Translations under genes and position numbers: made by a program
Shown here: positions 23,988 through 32,067 of the stretch, piece after piece
How positions within the stretch are numbered: the first letter of the stretch is position 1
How the letters are laid out: the number at the start of each line of letters is the position of its first letter
The notes under the pieces: model-generated
Database searches by the model: none
What the model was told of the DNA's origin: nothing
Seen by the model: the letters and a program-made list of their open reading frames with translations, nothing else
NCBI GenBank assembly: GCA_030646755.1
Contig: JAUSKU010000037.1
Span: 1-64,000 of the forward strand
Source of the DNA: Deltaproteobacteria bacterium
GTDB lineage: Bacteria; Desulfobacterota; JAENJC01
Direction of reading: 5' to 3'
DNA length: 64,000 nucleotides

Positions 23988-25610
23988 AGAATTATTTACT
24001 TTCTTCATAATGATTTCCCTATTAGTTTGCTCTACCCACGGGATTATTTTTTCTTTGAACAATTGAGGAAATTCCTCGTCTTTGGAATACGCGAAATATT
24101 CTTGCCGATACCAATAATAATGCCTAAACTCACCATGCATTGCCGTGGTTACTGTACCGCTCTTTGCAATTGTTACAAAAGGGACAAAGGTGTCTTTAAC
24201 TAAGTTTGCCAGTTCATGTAATTGCCCGCTTCTGGTACTCAAATCAATAATTACAAAATTTGATAAAAGCGCCATAGTCCTAACTGTCTCCATTAACTCC
24301 TGATTCCTAGGAGGTTCAAAATTAAAGATCATCGGAATATGACCATTAATGCGGATAACATTTTTGAGTAAATTAAGAGTCACCTTGGATTCTTCATCAA
24401 AAGAGCCAAGTATCAATACACATCTAGTTCTCATTGTATCAATGACCTGAGAAATTTTTCTGTTATCAAGGATAGTATATATAAATTGAGCAACTTCAAT
24501 ATCATCTATAGTCATCAAAGGTTGACCACTTTTGCTTATAATCAAATCTTTCATGATCGTTCGATCGGTTATTTTTGTATCCCACGTTGAAATCCCATAA
24601 ACTTTACAGTTGCTCAGGTTGGCACCATCTAAGTTTGCACCAACCAAAGAACAACTTATCAAAGAAGCATTATCTAAATTGGCATCTTTTAGATTCGCAT
24701 CCCTTAAAATAGCTTCTTCAAGAGTAGCACCTATCAATTGGGATCCGCTGAGATCAGCTTCACTGAGATTCGCTCCTTTAAGGTTGGCATTTCTAAGATC
24801 GCTTCCGCGGAGGTTGGCTTTTTGGAGATTGGCTCTGCTCAAACTTGCTCCGTTTAAATTGATGCCGCTGAGGTTAACACCAATAAGAGGAATTGCTTCG
24901 AGATTCGCATTGTGAATAGTACTGAATCTTGAATCATGATGCCTCATGTTCATAAAGCGGGTATTATTTAAGTCACACTTGTTGAATTTGGCTGATCTAA
25001 GATCGCATTCATAAAAAAGCGTTTTATTGAGATTCGCTTGAGAAAAATCTGTATTTTCACAATTACAGTTCTCAATGAGGATGCCACTGAGGTCTGCTTT
25101 ATGAAAGGTAGCCCCTCTTAAATCGGTATTTTTAAATTTCAGTCTGTTCCGATAGGCCCGTCGTGGGTCTCTTCTGTTTCCTGACCAGATTTCATGAATG
25201 GAATAAGCCTTACGGAGTATAGCTTCATCAAAATTTGCATCTCGGAGATCAGTTTCATGAAAAATTGCACTTTCTAAATTACTGTTGCTGAAGTTTGCTC
25301 CTGCACACTTCGCATTTACAAAATATCCCACCGATATATCAGATCTACTGAAATTAGCCCTATAAAGATCCGCATCTTGAAAGCTGACTCCTGAAATTTT
25401 AGCATGTGCAAACTCCGCATATTGTAGTTTTGCTCCTATAAAATTACCTTTGATTTTAACAAACCAAAAAAATGCTCCACTGAAGTCAAGCCCCTTAACA
25501 TTTTGGAGATATAAATCACAACGATATTCGGGAGGAGGCGAAGTGCTTATGCCAAGTTGTTTCAATAAATCCCAAGTCTCTTTGTGGTTGAGTCGTTTCA
25601 CGCTTTCCAT
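23958..25610 (-). CDS. Pentapeptide-repeat protein with C-terminal Rossmann/TIR-like domain
   Basis: 550 residues. From about residue 35 to 335 many A(D/N)LxX-type pentapeptides (NLKGANLSEADLSGSQLIGA and similar) form a right-handed quadrilateral beta-helix. From about 365 a separate alpha/beta domain follows: IDDIEVAQFIYTILDNRKI, then RCVLILGSFDEES, HIPMIFNFEPP, SNFVIIDLSTRSGQLHEL and FVTIAKSG. This alternating strand-helix pattern resembles a TIR or nucleotide-binding fold. I recall the same two-part architecture in other bacteria, without an assigned function. The last residues NSVGWAVPTQK are read from a REP-like palindrome that replaced the original end. Whether it is a sensor-effector of some kind is speculation. 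ATG 25608-25610 has no strong ribosome site. Confidence 0.8.
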   Translation of the reverse strand: MESVKRLNHKETWDLLKQLGISTSPPPEYRCDLYLQNVKGLDFSGAFFWFVKIKGNFIGAKLQYAEFAHAKISGVSFQDADLYRANFSRSDISVGYFVNAKCAGANFSNSNLESAIFHETDLRDANFDEAILRKAYSIHEIWSGNRRDPRRAYRNRLKFKNTDLRGATFHKADLSGILIENCNCENTDFSQANLNKTLFYECDLRSAKFNKCDLNNTRFMNMRHHDSRFSTIHNANLEAIPLIGVNLSGINLNGASLSRANLQKANLRGSDLRNANLKGANLSEADLSGSQLIGATLEEAILRDANLKDANLDNASLISCSLVGANLDGANLSNCKVYGISTWDTKITDRTIMKDLIISKSGQPLMTIDDIEVAQFIYTILDNRKISQVIDTMRTRCVLILGSFDEESKVTLNLLKNVIRINGHIPMIFNFEPPRNQELMETVRTMALLSNFVIIDLSTRSGQLHELANLVKDTFVPFVTIAKSGTVTTAMHGEFRHYYWYRQEYFAYSKDEEFPQLFKEKIIPWVEQTNREIIMKKVNNSVGWAVPTQK

Positions 25611-25627
25611 TTATTTTTCCATCATTT

Positions 25628-25693
25628 GTAGGGTGGGCTACGCCCACCATTTTGGGTCAATCATTTTTTTTTGGTGGGCGCAGCCCACCCTAC
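25628..25693. repeat. Inverted pair of REP-like palindromes
   Basis: Plus copy 25628-25648 (with ACG loop variant) and minus copy 25673-25693, 24 bp apart, directly upstream of the pentapeptide gene. Confidence 0.88.
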
Positions 25694-25750
25694 ATTTAAA
25701 CTATCTTCAGGCTGCCGCACTCATAAGGAATCAATAGCTTGTGTCGAGGA

Positions 25751-25924
25751 TTATTCCCACGTTTCACCCAGAGGAAGATTCGGCTGATGACACCTGATAT
25801 CCTCTATATCCTTCTCAAAATCATCCGCCTCCTTGCCGAGCCTCGGAAGGCGGTCAAGGAGAGACTTGAGTTCCCTAATGGTCTGCTGCCTGACTGCCTC
25901 TGTAGACTGAACAATCTTTTCCAT
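25751..25924 (-). CDS. 57-residue acidic helical protein, antitoxin-like
   Basis: Start ATG 25922-25924 with AGAGGG upstream on the minus strand; stop TAA at 25751-25753. The sequence begins MEKIVQSTEAVRQQTIREL and ends PLGETWE. It is amphipathic and acidic, with LKSLLDRLPRLGKEADDFEKD in the middle. Size and composition resemble orphan antitoxins of type II modules, but no toxin partner is adjacent and no family can be named. Confidence 0.5.
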   Translation of the reverse strand: MEKIVQSTEAVRQQTIRELKSLLDRLPRLGKEADDFEKDIEDIRCHQPNLPLGETWE

Positions 25925-25974
25925 ACAACCCTCTAATAATAATCGACATATCTACGATTAATCAAGTTGGAATC

Positions 25975-25994
25975 GGTGGGCGCAGCCCACCCTA
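25975..25994 (-). repeat. REP-like palindrome overlapping the uvrC stop codon
   Basis: GGTGGGCGCAGCCCACCCTA on +. Read on the minus strand its leading TAG is the uvrC stop codon. Confidence 0.88.
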
Positions 25995-27803
25995 TGGATT
26001 ACCGTGAAACCAGGAAAAAACAGCTTCTGCATCCTTCTTTGTTATCCCTGGGACCTTTGCCAATGACCCTTCATCCGCCTCTTTCACCTTATCAAGGCTT
26101 CCAAGATGCTTTAAAAGGGCCTTTGTCTTAGCCTCCCCTATCCCTGGGATATCAAGAAGGTCGGACTGCTTCAGCTTCTTCCCCCTCAGTTTCTTGTGAT
26201 AGGTTATGGCAAATCTGTGAGACTCGTCCCTTATGTATTGCAGGAGGTGCAGGACAGGGGAATCCCTCGGTATCTGTTTGGCGTCCTTCACATTAGGGAC
26301 AAAGACCCTGTCAGTCGCCTCCCCCCTCTCCTTGGCAAGGGATATGATATCAACCCCTTCAAGATTCAGCTCCTTAGCCACACTCAGGGCCACGTTCAGC
26401 TGCCCCTTCCCTCCGTCCACCATTATCAGGTCAGGGAATTTTTCACCTTCTGAAACAAGCCTGCTATAACGCCTCAAAAGGACCTCTGCCATCATACCAT
26501 AGTCGTTGGCACCCTCAATAGTCTTTATCTTGAAATGCCTGTAGTCTCCCTTCTTAGGCCTCCCTCCCTCAAATACTATCATGGAGGCAACCGCCTCCTT
26601 TCCGCCTATATTTGAGATATCAAAGGCCTCTATCCTTTGAGGGAGGTTCCTCAGTTGAAGGATATCTTTCAACCCTTCCAGGTTTTTGTTCCCTGTCTCT
26701 TCAAGGCCGAGGCGGTCTTTTAATGCCAGTTCAGCATTCTTCCTTGCCATCTCCAGGACCTTGACCCTTTCCCCCCTCACAGGCCTGACAACCTTAACCG
26801 ACTTCCCCTTCCTCTCAGTCAGCCACCTCTCTATTACCCCCTTCTCGACGATTTCAAAAGGTACAACAACCTCCTCAGGGATGAACTTCTCATCTGTGTA
26901 GAACTGGGTCACAAAGGATGCCAATATATCTGTGTCTGGGGTTTCACCTACCTTCGAGAAGGGGAAGGATTTACTTCCTGTTACTGAACCTCCCCTTACA
27001 AAGAGGACTATGGCCTGGGCCTCTTCACCTTTTCTGGAGACAGCGAGGTAATCCTGATCTATCAACTTCCCTGAAGTTATACTCTGCCTCTCAAGAACCT
27101 TTTTGACGGCACTAATTCTGTCCCTGATCTTTGCTGCATTCTCAAAGTCAAGCATCGAAGATGCCTCCACCATCTCTTTCCCAAGGTTTCTAACAAGCTC
27201 CCTGTTCTTCCCCTCTAAAAACATCCTTATGCCATTAACTATCTCTCCGTATTCATCCTTGCCTATAAGCCCGACACAAGGGGCAAGGCACCTACCCATC
27301 TGATAGTTCAGGCATGGACGTTTTCTACCACGAAATGCCTCATCACTGCATCCCCGGACAGGGAAGACCCTTCGAATAAGTCTTAATGTCTCCCTCATGG
27401 ATGTCGCAGATGTGTAAGGCCCGAAGTAATGCGCCTTGTCCTTCTTGACCCCCCGGACCACACTGAGCTTCGGGTACTCTTCCGACGAGAGCCTTAGATA
27501 CGGATAATTTTTGTCGTCCCTAAGTATAACGTTATAGCGGGGGCGATATCTCTTTATGAGGTTGTTCTCAAGGATAAGGGCCTCTACCTCTGAAGATGTA
27601 ACTATATAGTCGATGTCCGAGATGTGAGTTACAAGGGAGAGGGTCTTGGTGCTCTGGCCAGCAGTCTTCAGGAAGTAGGAACTGACCCTCTTCTTCAAAG
27701 ACTTGGCCTTCCCGACATAAAGGACATGGGCCTTCTCGTCCTTCATGAGGTAAACACCGGGGAGGTCTGGAAGGGTACGGACCTTTTCCTTTAATGAATC
27801 CAT
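25992..27803 (-). CDS. uvrC: Excinuclease ABC subunit C (UvrC)
   Basis: Dual-incision nuclease of nucleotide-excision repair. GIY-YIG domain (GVYLMKDEKAHVLYVGKAKSLKKRVSS, about residues 15-41), UVR helical hairpin (about 200-235), RNase H-like 5' nuclease domain (about 385-535; FDISNIGG, MVDGGKGQLNVA, SHRFAITYH), and a C-terminal helix-hairpin-helix (LLDIPGIGEAKTKALLKHLG). 603 residues, complete. The stop codon is the first TAG of a REP-like palindrome. Start ATG 27801-27803 has no ribosome site but lies 6 bp after a promoter -10 box (see separate entry). Confidence 0.96.
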   Translation of the reverse strand: MDSLKEKVRTLPDLPGVYLMKDEKAHVLYVGKAKSLKKRVSSYFLKTAGQSTKTLSLVTHISDIDYIVTSSEVEALILENNLIKRYRPRYNVILRDDKNYPYLRLSSEEYPKLSVVRGVKKDKAHYFGPYTSATSMRETLRLIRRVFPVRGCSDEAFRGRKRPCLNYQMGRCLAPCVGLIGKDEYGEIVNGIRMFLEGKNRELVRNLGKEMVEASSMLDFENAAKIRDRISAVKKVLERQSITSGKLIDQDYLAVSRKGEEAQAIVLFVRGGSVTGSKSFPFSKVGETPDTDILASFVTQFYTDEKFIPEEVVVPFEIVEKGVIERWLTERKGKSVKVVRPVRGERVKVLEMARKNAELALKDRLGLEETGNKNLEGLKDILQLRNLPQRIEAFDISNIGGKEAVASMIVFEGGRPKKGDYRHFKIKTIEGANDYGMMAEVLLRRYSRLVSEGEKFPDLIMVDGGKGQLNVALSVAKELNLEGVDIISLAKERGEATDRVFVPNVKDAKQIPRDSPVLHLLQYIRDESHRFAITYHKKLRGKKLKQSDLLDIPGIGEAKTKALLKHLGSLDKVKEADEGSLAKVPGITKKDAEAVFSWFHGNP

Positions 27804-27809
27804 GGTTTT

Positions 27810-27838
27810 ATTTTATTTTATTTGGAGAATCCGGGCAA
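27810..27838 (-). promoter_or_regulatory. Probable uvrC promoter giving a leaderless mRNA
   Basis: On the minus strand TTGCCC (27833-27838), 17-bp spacer, TAAAAT (27810-27815), then 6 bases to the uvrC ATG. No Shine-Dalgarno sequence is present. Confidence 0.5.
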
Positions 27839-27926
27839 GGAAAAAGCCCTTTTTACAAAGATTAAAGATTATGTGGAAGTTATATGGCCTGACTCCGCTT
27901 CTACCCTGTATAACGTTTATCCAGAT

Positions 27927-28253
27927 TCATTCACATAACCCGTTATATATCTCTTCTCCTGATATAATCCTGGTTATCTTTATTCCCATTCCACTCTTTT
28001 TTATATAATTAATCATGCTTGGAGGGACCTTTTTTGCCCACATCACTGTCCCTTCGATCTTCACTATGTTGTCCCCCGATACGGAGAGTTCGATGTTTAT
28101 ACGGGTATTAGGCGGGTGCAGATGTATCGTTTTGATAAACAACCCTTCCCTGGAAACGTCTTCAGTAAAACCGACCATGGAAGGCCCTTCAACGCCATGT
28201 TTCAAGGTATATCTCTTTAGGCATCTTTTAGCAACTCTATTTTGCGGCATCAC
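27927..28253 (-). CDS. PilZ domain protein
   Basis: 108 residues made almost entirely of one PilZ domain, which binds cyclic di-GMP. RCLKR (RxxxR, about residues 10-14) and DVSREG (D/NxSxxG, about 32-37) are both present, so ligand binding is likely. The rest is an alternating beta-barrel pattern. Start ATG 28251-28253 follows AGGTGGTGAG on the minus strand. As a stand-alone PilZ protein it probably relays the signal to motility or envelope targets that cannot be identified here; the HD-GYP gene at the right edge belongs to the same signalling system. Confidence 0.87.
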   Translation of the reverse strand: MMPQNRVAKRCLKRYTLKHGVEGPSMVGFTEDVSREGLFIKTIHLHPPNTRINIELSVSGDNIVKIEGTVMWAKKVPPSMINYIKKSGMGIKITRIISGEEIYNGLCE

Positions 28254-28364
28254 TCACCACCTGTTTATTAATATTCAAACTTTTCAAAAGAACTTCACTG
28301 CGACTTATTATACAACAAGTGTATCATATATTGCAAAACTTGTTTTTGCCGACACGACAGATTT

Positions 28365-29339
28365 TTAAGACCTTCTTATCCTCGGGTCTGCAAGGGCATA
28401 AGAAATATCTGCCAGTAAGTTACCAACCAGTGTCAGGATCGCCCCTATGACCACTATCCCCATGATCACAGGATAATCCCTGGACATAACGCTGGCATAG
28501 AAGAGCTGCCCCATACCAGGGATGGCAAAGATGGTCTCAAAGATGACGCTCCCGCCTATAAGATCCGGGACGGAGAGGCCGAGGATGGTGATGACAGGAA
28601 GAAGGGCGTTCCTGAGGACATGCTTATAGATCACCTTCCCCTCCGAAAGCCCCTTGGCCCTGGCCGTAACGACATAATCCTGCCTCAGTACCTCCAGCAT
28701 GCTCCCCCTCATATACCTTGAAAGCCCGGCCAAACCTCCAAATGCTGCAAGGAGGACAGGCATGATCAGATGCTTGAACCTGTCGATAACCTGGCCCATC
28801 AAGGTCATACCTTCATAATCCATAGACCTTATCCCGGATATGGGCAGCCATCCGAGGTGGACGCCAAAGAGTATCATAAGGAGGAGGGCCAGCCAGAAGG
28901 TGGGGATGGCAAATCCTATAAAGACAAAGACCGTTGTCGCCTTGTCTATGAATGTATCCTGGTGGGTAGCTGAAAGGACCCCCAGGGGAATGGCCACAAT
29001 GAATATGAGGGCAAGCGAGAGGACATTGATCATTATTGTTATTGGAAGCCTTTCAACTATCTTGTCGGTAACCTTCCTCCCGTCCGGGGAGAAGGAGTTT
29101 CCAAAGTCAAGGGATACAAACCTCTTCAGCCATGTCAGGTACTGGACATATAGAGGCTTGTCAAGACCGTAATATGCCCTTATCCTTTCCCTCGCCTCCT
29201 TCGTCACCTTGGGAGCCATCTCCATCTGAAGCCCGGCAGGTTCGCCGGGGGCCAGGTGTATGACCATAAATGAGATGAGGGTTATCCCTAGCAGGAGGGG
29301 GACCATCATTATCAGACGCTTTATAAGGTATTGAAGCAT
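28365..29339 (-). CDS. Peptide/nickel ABC transporter permease, DppB/OppB family (orphan)
   Basis: Six-helix inner-membrane permease. [20 protein letters not shown] at the N-terminus and [13 protein letters not shown] [12 protein letters not shown] (about residues 25-36) are typical. The EAA loop [25 protein letters not shown] (about 214-238) contacts the ATPase. The final helix ends [18 protein letters not shown] 29337-29339 gives the normal 324-residue length; the longer frame upstream has non-conserved sequence. No DppA, C, D or F gene is next to it: it is followed by pilZ and diverges from dut. Confidence 0.88.
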   Translation of the reverse strand: MLQYLIKRLIMMVPLLLGITLISFMVIHLAPGEPAGLQMEMAPKVTKEARERIRAYYGLDKPLYVQYLTWLKRFVSLDFGNSFSPDGRKVTDKIVERLPITIMINVLSLALIFIVAIPLGVLSATHQDTFIDKATTVFVFIGFAIPTFWLALLLMILFGVHLGWLPISGIRSMDYEGMTLMGQVIDRFKHLIMPVLLAAFGGLAGLSRYMRGSMLEVLRQDYVVTARAKGLSEGKVIYKHVLRNALLPVITILGLSVPDLIGGSVIFETIFAIPGMGQLFYASVMSRDYPVIMGIVVIGAILTLVGNLLADISYALADPRIRRS

Positions 29340-29397
29340 GGAAATATATGTATCACATCTTAACGGTAATTTCCACAAAGCGAAACTAAAGTATCCC

Positions 29398-29426
29398 TTG
29401 ACCTTGGGCCTCATTTTATCTAAACT
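29398..29426 (+). promoter_or_regulatory. Probable dut promoter giving a leaderless mRNA
   Basis: TTGACC (29398-29403), exact 17-bp spacer, TAAACT (29421-29426), then 8 bases to ATG 29435. No ribosome site upstream of the ATG. Confidence 0.55.
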
Positions 29427-29434
29427 TGCCTTGC

Positions 29435-29884
29435 ATGGAAAGGATAGATGTAAAGATAAAGAGGGTGCGGGAGGGTAAAGACATTCCCTTCCCGAGATAT
29501 ATGACATCCCACTCGGCGGGGATGGACCTCTATGCGGATATTGAAGGGGAATTAATCCTCCAACCTATGGAGAGAAAACTCATTCCCACAGGGATTGCCA
29601 TTGCCCTGCCGGACGGCTTTGAGACCCAGATAAGGCCCAGAAGCGGCCTTGCCATAAACCACGGAATAACCCTTCTGAACTCTCCCGGCACGATAGATGC
29701 GGACTACAGGGGTGAGATATCTCTGATAATGATTAACCTGGGAGACAAGCCTTTTCCGGTAAAGCGGGGTGACAGGATTGGCCAGATGGTGATAAACAAG
29801 GTTTACCATGCATCATGGGAGGAGGTAGAGGCTTTAGAGGATACAAAAAGAGGGTCTGGCGGGTTCGGGCACACTGGTTTGTAA
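29435..29884 (+). CDS. dut: dUTP diphosphatase (dUTPase)
   Basis: Hydrolyses dUTP to dUMP. All five trimeric-dUTPase motifs are present: [42 protein letters not shown] and the C-terminal [10 protein letters not shown] arm. 149 residues from ATG 29435, which is preferred over TTG 29426 because the latter lies inside the -10 box. Heads a + strand group continuing with phoH, ybeY, the kinase/phosphatase fusion, corC and lnt. Confidence 0.95.
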   Translation: MERIDVKIKRVREGKDIPFPRYMTSHSAGMDLYADIEGELILQPMERKLIPTGIAIALPDGFETQIRPRSGLAINHGITLLNSPGTIDADYRGEISLIMINLGDKPFPVKRGDRIGQMVINKVYHASWEEVEALEDTKRGSGGFGHTGL

Positions 29885-29913
29885 TTCAGTATATTTAATG
29901 GTATAAAAGGATT

Positions 29914-30915
29914 ATGAAAAACAAGAAGGGTGAGATTGCCAATAAGATAACCTTACAGAGCATTGATATTGCAAGGTCCCTCTGCGGGGAGAGGGATGAA
30001 AATCTGAGGCTCATAGAAGAGGCGTTCGATATAAGTGTTGGGGCCAGGGGGACAGAGTTAACCCTGACAGGAAAACATAACGACGTTGAAAGGGCTGAAC
30101 GATTTATATCCCAGATACAGGCCTTGCTTAAGGAAGGGTATCCCCTTTATAGAGGAGACGTGGACTATGCCCTGAGGGCCATGGCAGAAGAGCCTGAAAC
30201 AGACCTTAAGGGTATATTCCTTGACACCATATATGTTTCAGCCAAGAGGAGGCTCATAACCCCGAAAGGGCCGGCCCAGAAGGCTTATATAGATGCCATA
30301 AGGAAGTACGATATTGTCTTCGGGGTGGGGCCGGCAGGGACAGGTAAGACATACCTTGCCATGGCTATGGCAGTTGCGGCCCTGATGAAGAACCAGGTGA
30401 GCAGGATCATCCTTGCCAGGCCGGCTGTGGAGGCAGGGGAAAGGCTGGGGTTCCTTCCGGGAGACCTGGCCGAGAAGGTCAACCCCTATCTCAGGCCTCT
30501 TTACGATGCATTATATGACATGGTGGAGATGGAAAAGGCCTCAAAGTTAATAGAAAGGGGCGTGGTGGAGGTGGCTCCACTGGCCTTCATGAGGGGTAGG
30601 ACCCTTAACGAGGCCTTTATCATACTGGATGAGGCCCAGAACACAACTACCGAACAGATGAAGATGTTCCTTACAAGGCTCGGGTTCGGCTCCAAAGCGG
30701 TCATCACAGGGGACATAACCCAGGTGGACCTCCCGACAGGCAAGCCATCCGGCTTGATAGAGGTACAGAGGATACTGAACGATGTCAAGGGTATCAAATT
30801 CAGCTATTTTACGGAAAGAGATGTAGTAAGGCACCGGCTCGTTCAGGCTATCGTCAGGGCCTACGACAGGGATGAACTGGAAAAGAGGGGAATAATTGAA
30901 AAAAGCAAGGCCTAA
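29914..30915 (+). CDS. phoH: PhoH family ATPase
   Basis: N-terminal KH-like RNA-binding region (about residues 20-85) and a PhoH P-loop ATPase domain: FGVGPAGTGKTYLAMA (about 135-150), RPAVEAGERLGFLPGDLAEKV and IILDEAQNTTTEQMKMFLTR (about 234-253), VITGDITQVDLP. The family is linked to RNA metabolism and stress. Genetic linkage to ybeY, seen here with a 20-bp overlap, is widespread and points to a shared role in rRNA processing or quality control. Confidence 0.94.
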   Translation: MKNKKGEIANKITLQSIDIARSLCGERDENLRLIEEAFDISVGARGTELTLTGKHNDVERAERFISQIQALLKEGYPLYRGDVDYALRAMAEEPETDLKGIFLDTIYVSAKRRLITPKGPAQKAYIDAIRKYDIVFGVGPAGTGKTYLAMAMAVAALMKNQVSRIILARPAVEAGERLGFLPGDLAEKVNPYLRPLYDALYDMVEMEKASKLIERGVVEVAPLAFMRGRTLNEAFIILDEAQNTTTEQMKMFLTRLGFGSKAVITGDITQVDLPTGKPSGLIEVQRILNDVKGIKFSYFTERDVVRHRLVQAIVRAYDRDELEKRGIIEKSKA

Positions 30916-31348
30916 CATCGCCATAGAGAACAGGCACAAGAAGATCAAGATAGAGAAGAAGAAGGTGTGCGATGTGGCTGGCGCAATCCTTGCTGCCGTG
31001 GGTTGCACCTCTGTTGAACTCAGCATCCTTTTTATGGATGATGAAGATATAAGAGAACTAAACAGGGAATACAGGAAAAAGAATAGGCCTACCGATGTAC
31101 TCTCTTTCCCAATGAGGGAGGGGGAGTTTGGAGATTTGAACCCTGACCTCCTTGGAGATGTTGTAATATCACTTGATACGGCAAAAAGGCAGGCAGAAGA
31201 AAGGGGGGAGACCCTGGAGGAGGAGATAACCCTCCTTTTAATCCACGGCATCCTGCATCTCCTCGGCTTCGACCATGAAAAAAATACTGCTGAAGCAAGG
31301 CGGATGCAAGCTAAAGAAAAGGAGCTTGCGGGGCTCCTGAAGCCATGA
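30896..31348 (+). CDS. ybeY: Endoribonuclease YbeY
   Basis: Metal-dependent single-strand RNase acting in 16S rRNA 3' maturation and ribosome quality control. The zinc signature HGILHLLGFDHE (about residues 115-126) is complete. NREYRKKNRPTDVLSFPM (about 55-72) and LLGDVVISLDTA are the other family blocks. TTG 30896 lies within the end of phoH. The stop overlaps the next gene's ATG by 4 bp. Confidence 0.95.
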   Translation: MKKARPNIAIENRHKKIKIEKKKVCDVAGAILAAVGCTSVELSILFMDDEDIRELNREYRKKNRPTDVLSFPMREGEFGDLNPDLLGDVVISLDTAKRQAEERGETLEEEITLLLIHGILHLLGFDHEKNTAEARRMQAKEKELAGLLKP

Positions 31349-32043
31349 AACCCAAAAACTGGTTAGAAAGCCTTAACTGTGCCATAGAAGGGATATTGTA
31401 TGTGGCCAAGACCCAGAGGCACATGCGGTATCACTTCATAACCGCTGTTGCTGTCCTGGTCCTGAGCCTCTTTCTTAACCTCTCCTGGATAGAATTCAGC
31501 CTCCTGGCCTTCTGCATAACCCTTGTCCTCTTTGCAGAGGTGATGAATACCGCCATAGAGGTCACCATAGACCTGATATCGGAGGAGTTTCATCCCCTGG
31601 CCCGGATAGCAAAGGATGTGGCTGCCGGCGCCGTGTTGCTTGCGGTCACAGGTTCTTTGACCATAGGGTACGTGATCCTCTCCAGGCACATATTCCCTCC
31701 TGCCTCTGAAACACTCCGGGAGGTAAGGCATTCAAAGGCCGACATGGCAATAGTATCACTGCTACTCGTGATAATAGCGGTTATCATAACAAAGGCAAGA
31801 TTCGGAAAGGGGACGCCGCTCCATGGAGGGATGCCAAGCGGACACTCAGCTATAGCGTTTTCAGTCTGGACCGCCATAACCCTTATAACCCTTGACCCAA
31901 TGGTTGCAACAATTACCTTTGGCCTTGCCATAATGGTAAGCCACAGCCGGATGATTATGGGGATACATACATTCTGGGAGGTTATAGCCGGGGCGCTCCT
32001 GGGGACATTTATAACATTAATAATATTTCAGGTTTTTGGATAA
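31345..32043 (+). CDS. Diacylglycerol/undecaprenol kinase fused to PAP2 phosphatase
   Basis: N-terminal three-helix DgkA-type kinase domain (about residues 1-115) with the family signature AEVMNTAIEVTIDL (about 64-77). It is fused to a C-terminal PAP2 lipid-phosphatase domain with GMPSGHSAIAFS (about 161-172) and SHSRMIMGIHTFWEVIAG (about 199-216; catalytic His). KARFGKGTPLHG supplies the first PAP2 motif. The two activities oppose each other on the same lipid (kinase, phosphatase), so the fusion probably manages undecaprenol/undecaprenyl phosphate or diacylglycerol recycling. All membrane-embedded. 4-bp overlap with ybeY. Confidence 0.88.
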   Translation: MKPKNWLESLNCAIEGILYVAKTQRHMRYHFITAVAVLVLSLFLNLSWIEFSLLAFCITLVLFAEVMNTAIEVTIDLISEEFHPLARIAKDVAAGAVLLAVTGSLTIGYVILSRHIFPPASETLREVRHSKADMAIVSLLLVIIAVIITKARFGKGTPLHGGMPSGHSAIAFSVWTAITLITLDPMVATITFGLAIMVSHSRMIMGIHTFWEVIAGALLGTFITLIIFQVFG

Positions 32044-32067
32044 AAAATAGTAAAGGAGTAATTAAGT

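Noticed and set aside
22545..25994. Regularly recurring palindromes that could be mistaken for a CRISPR array
   Set aside because: Spacing is irregular (tens to over a thousand bases), orientation alternates, copies occur inside genes, and no cas genes are present.
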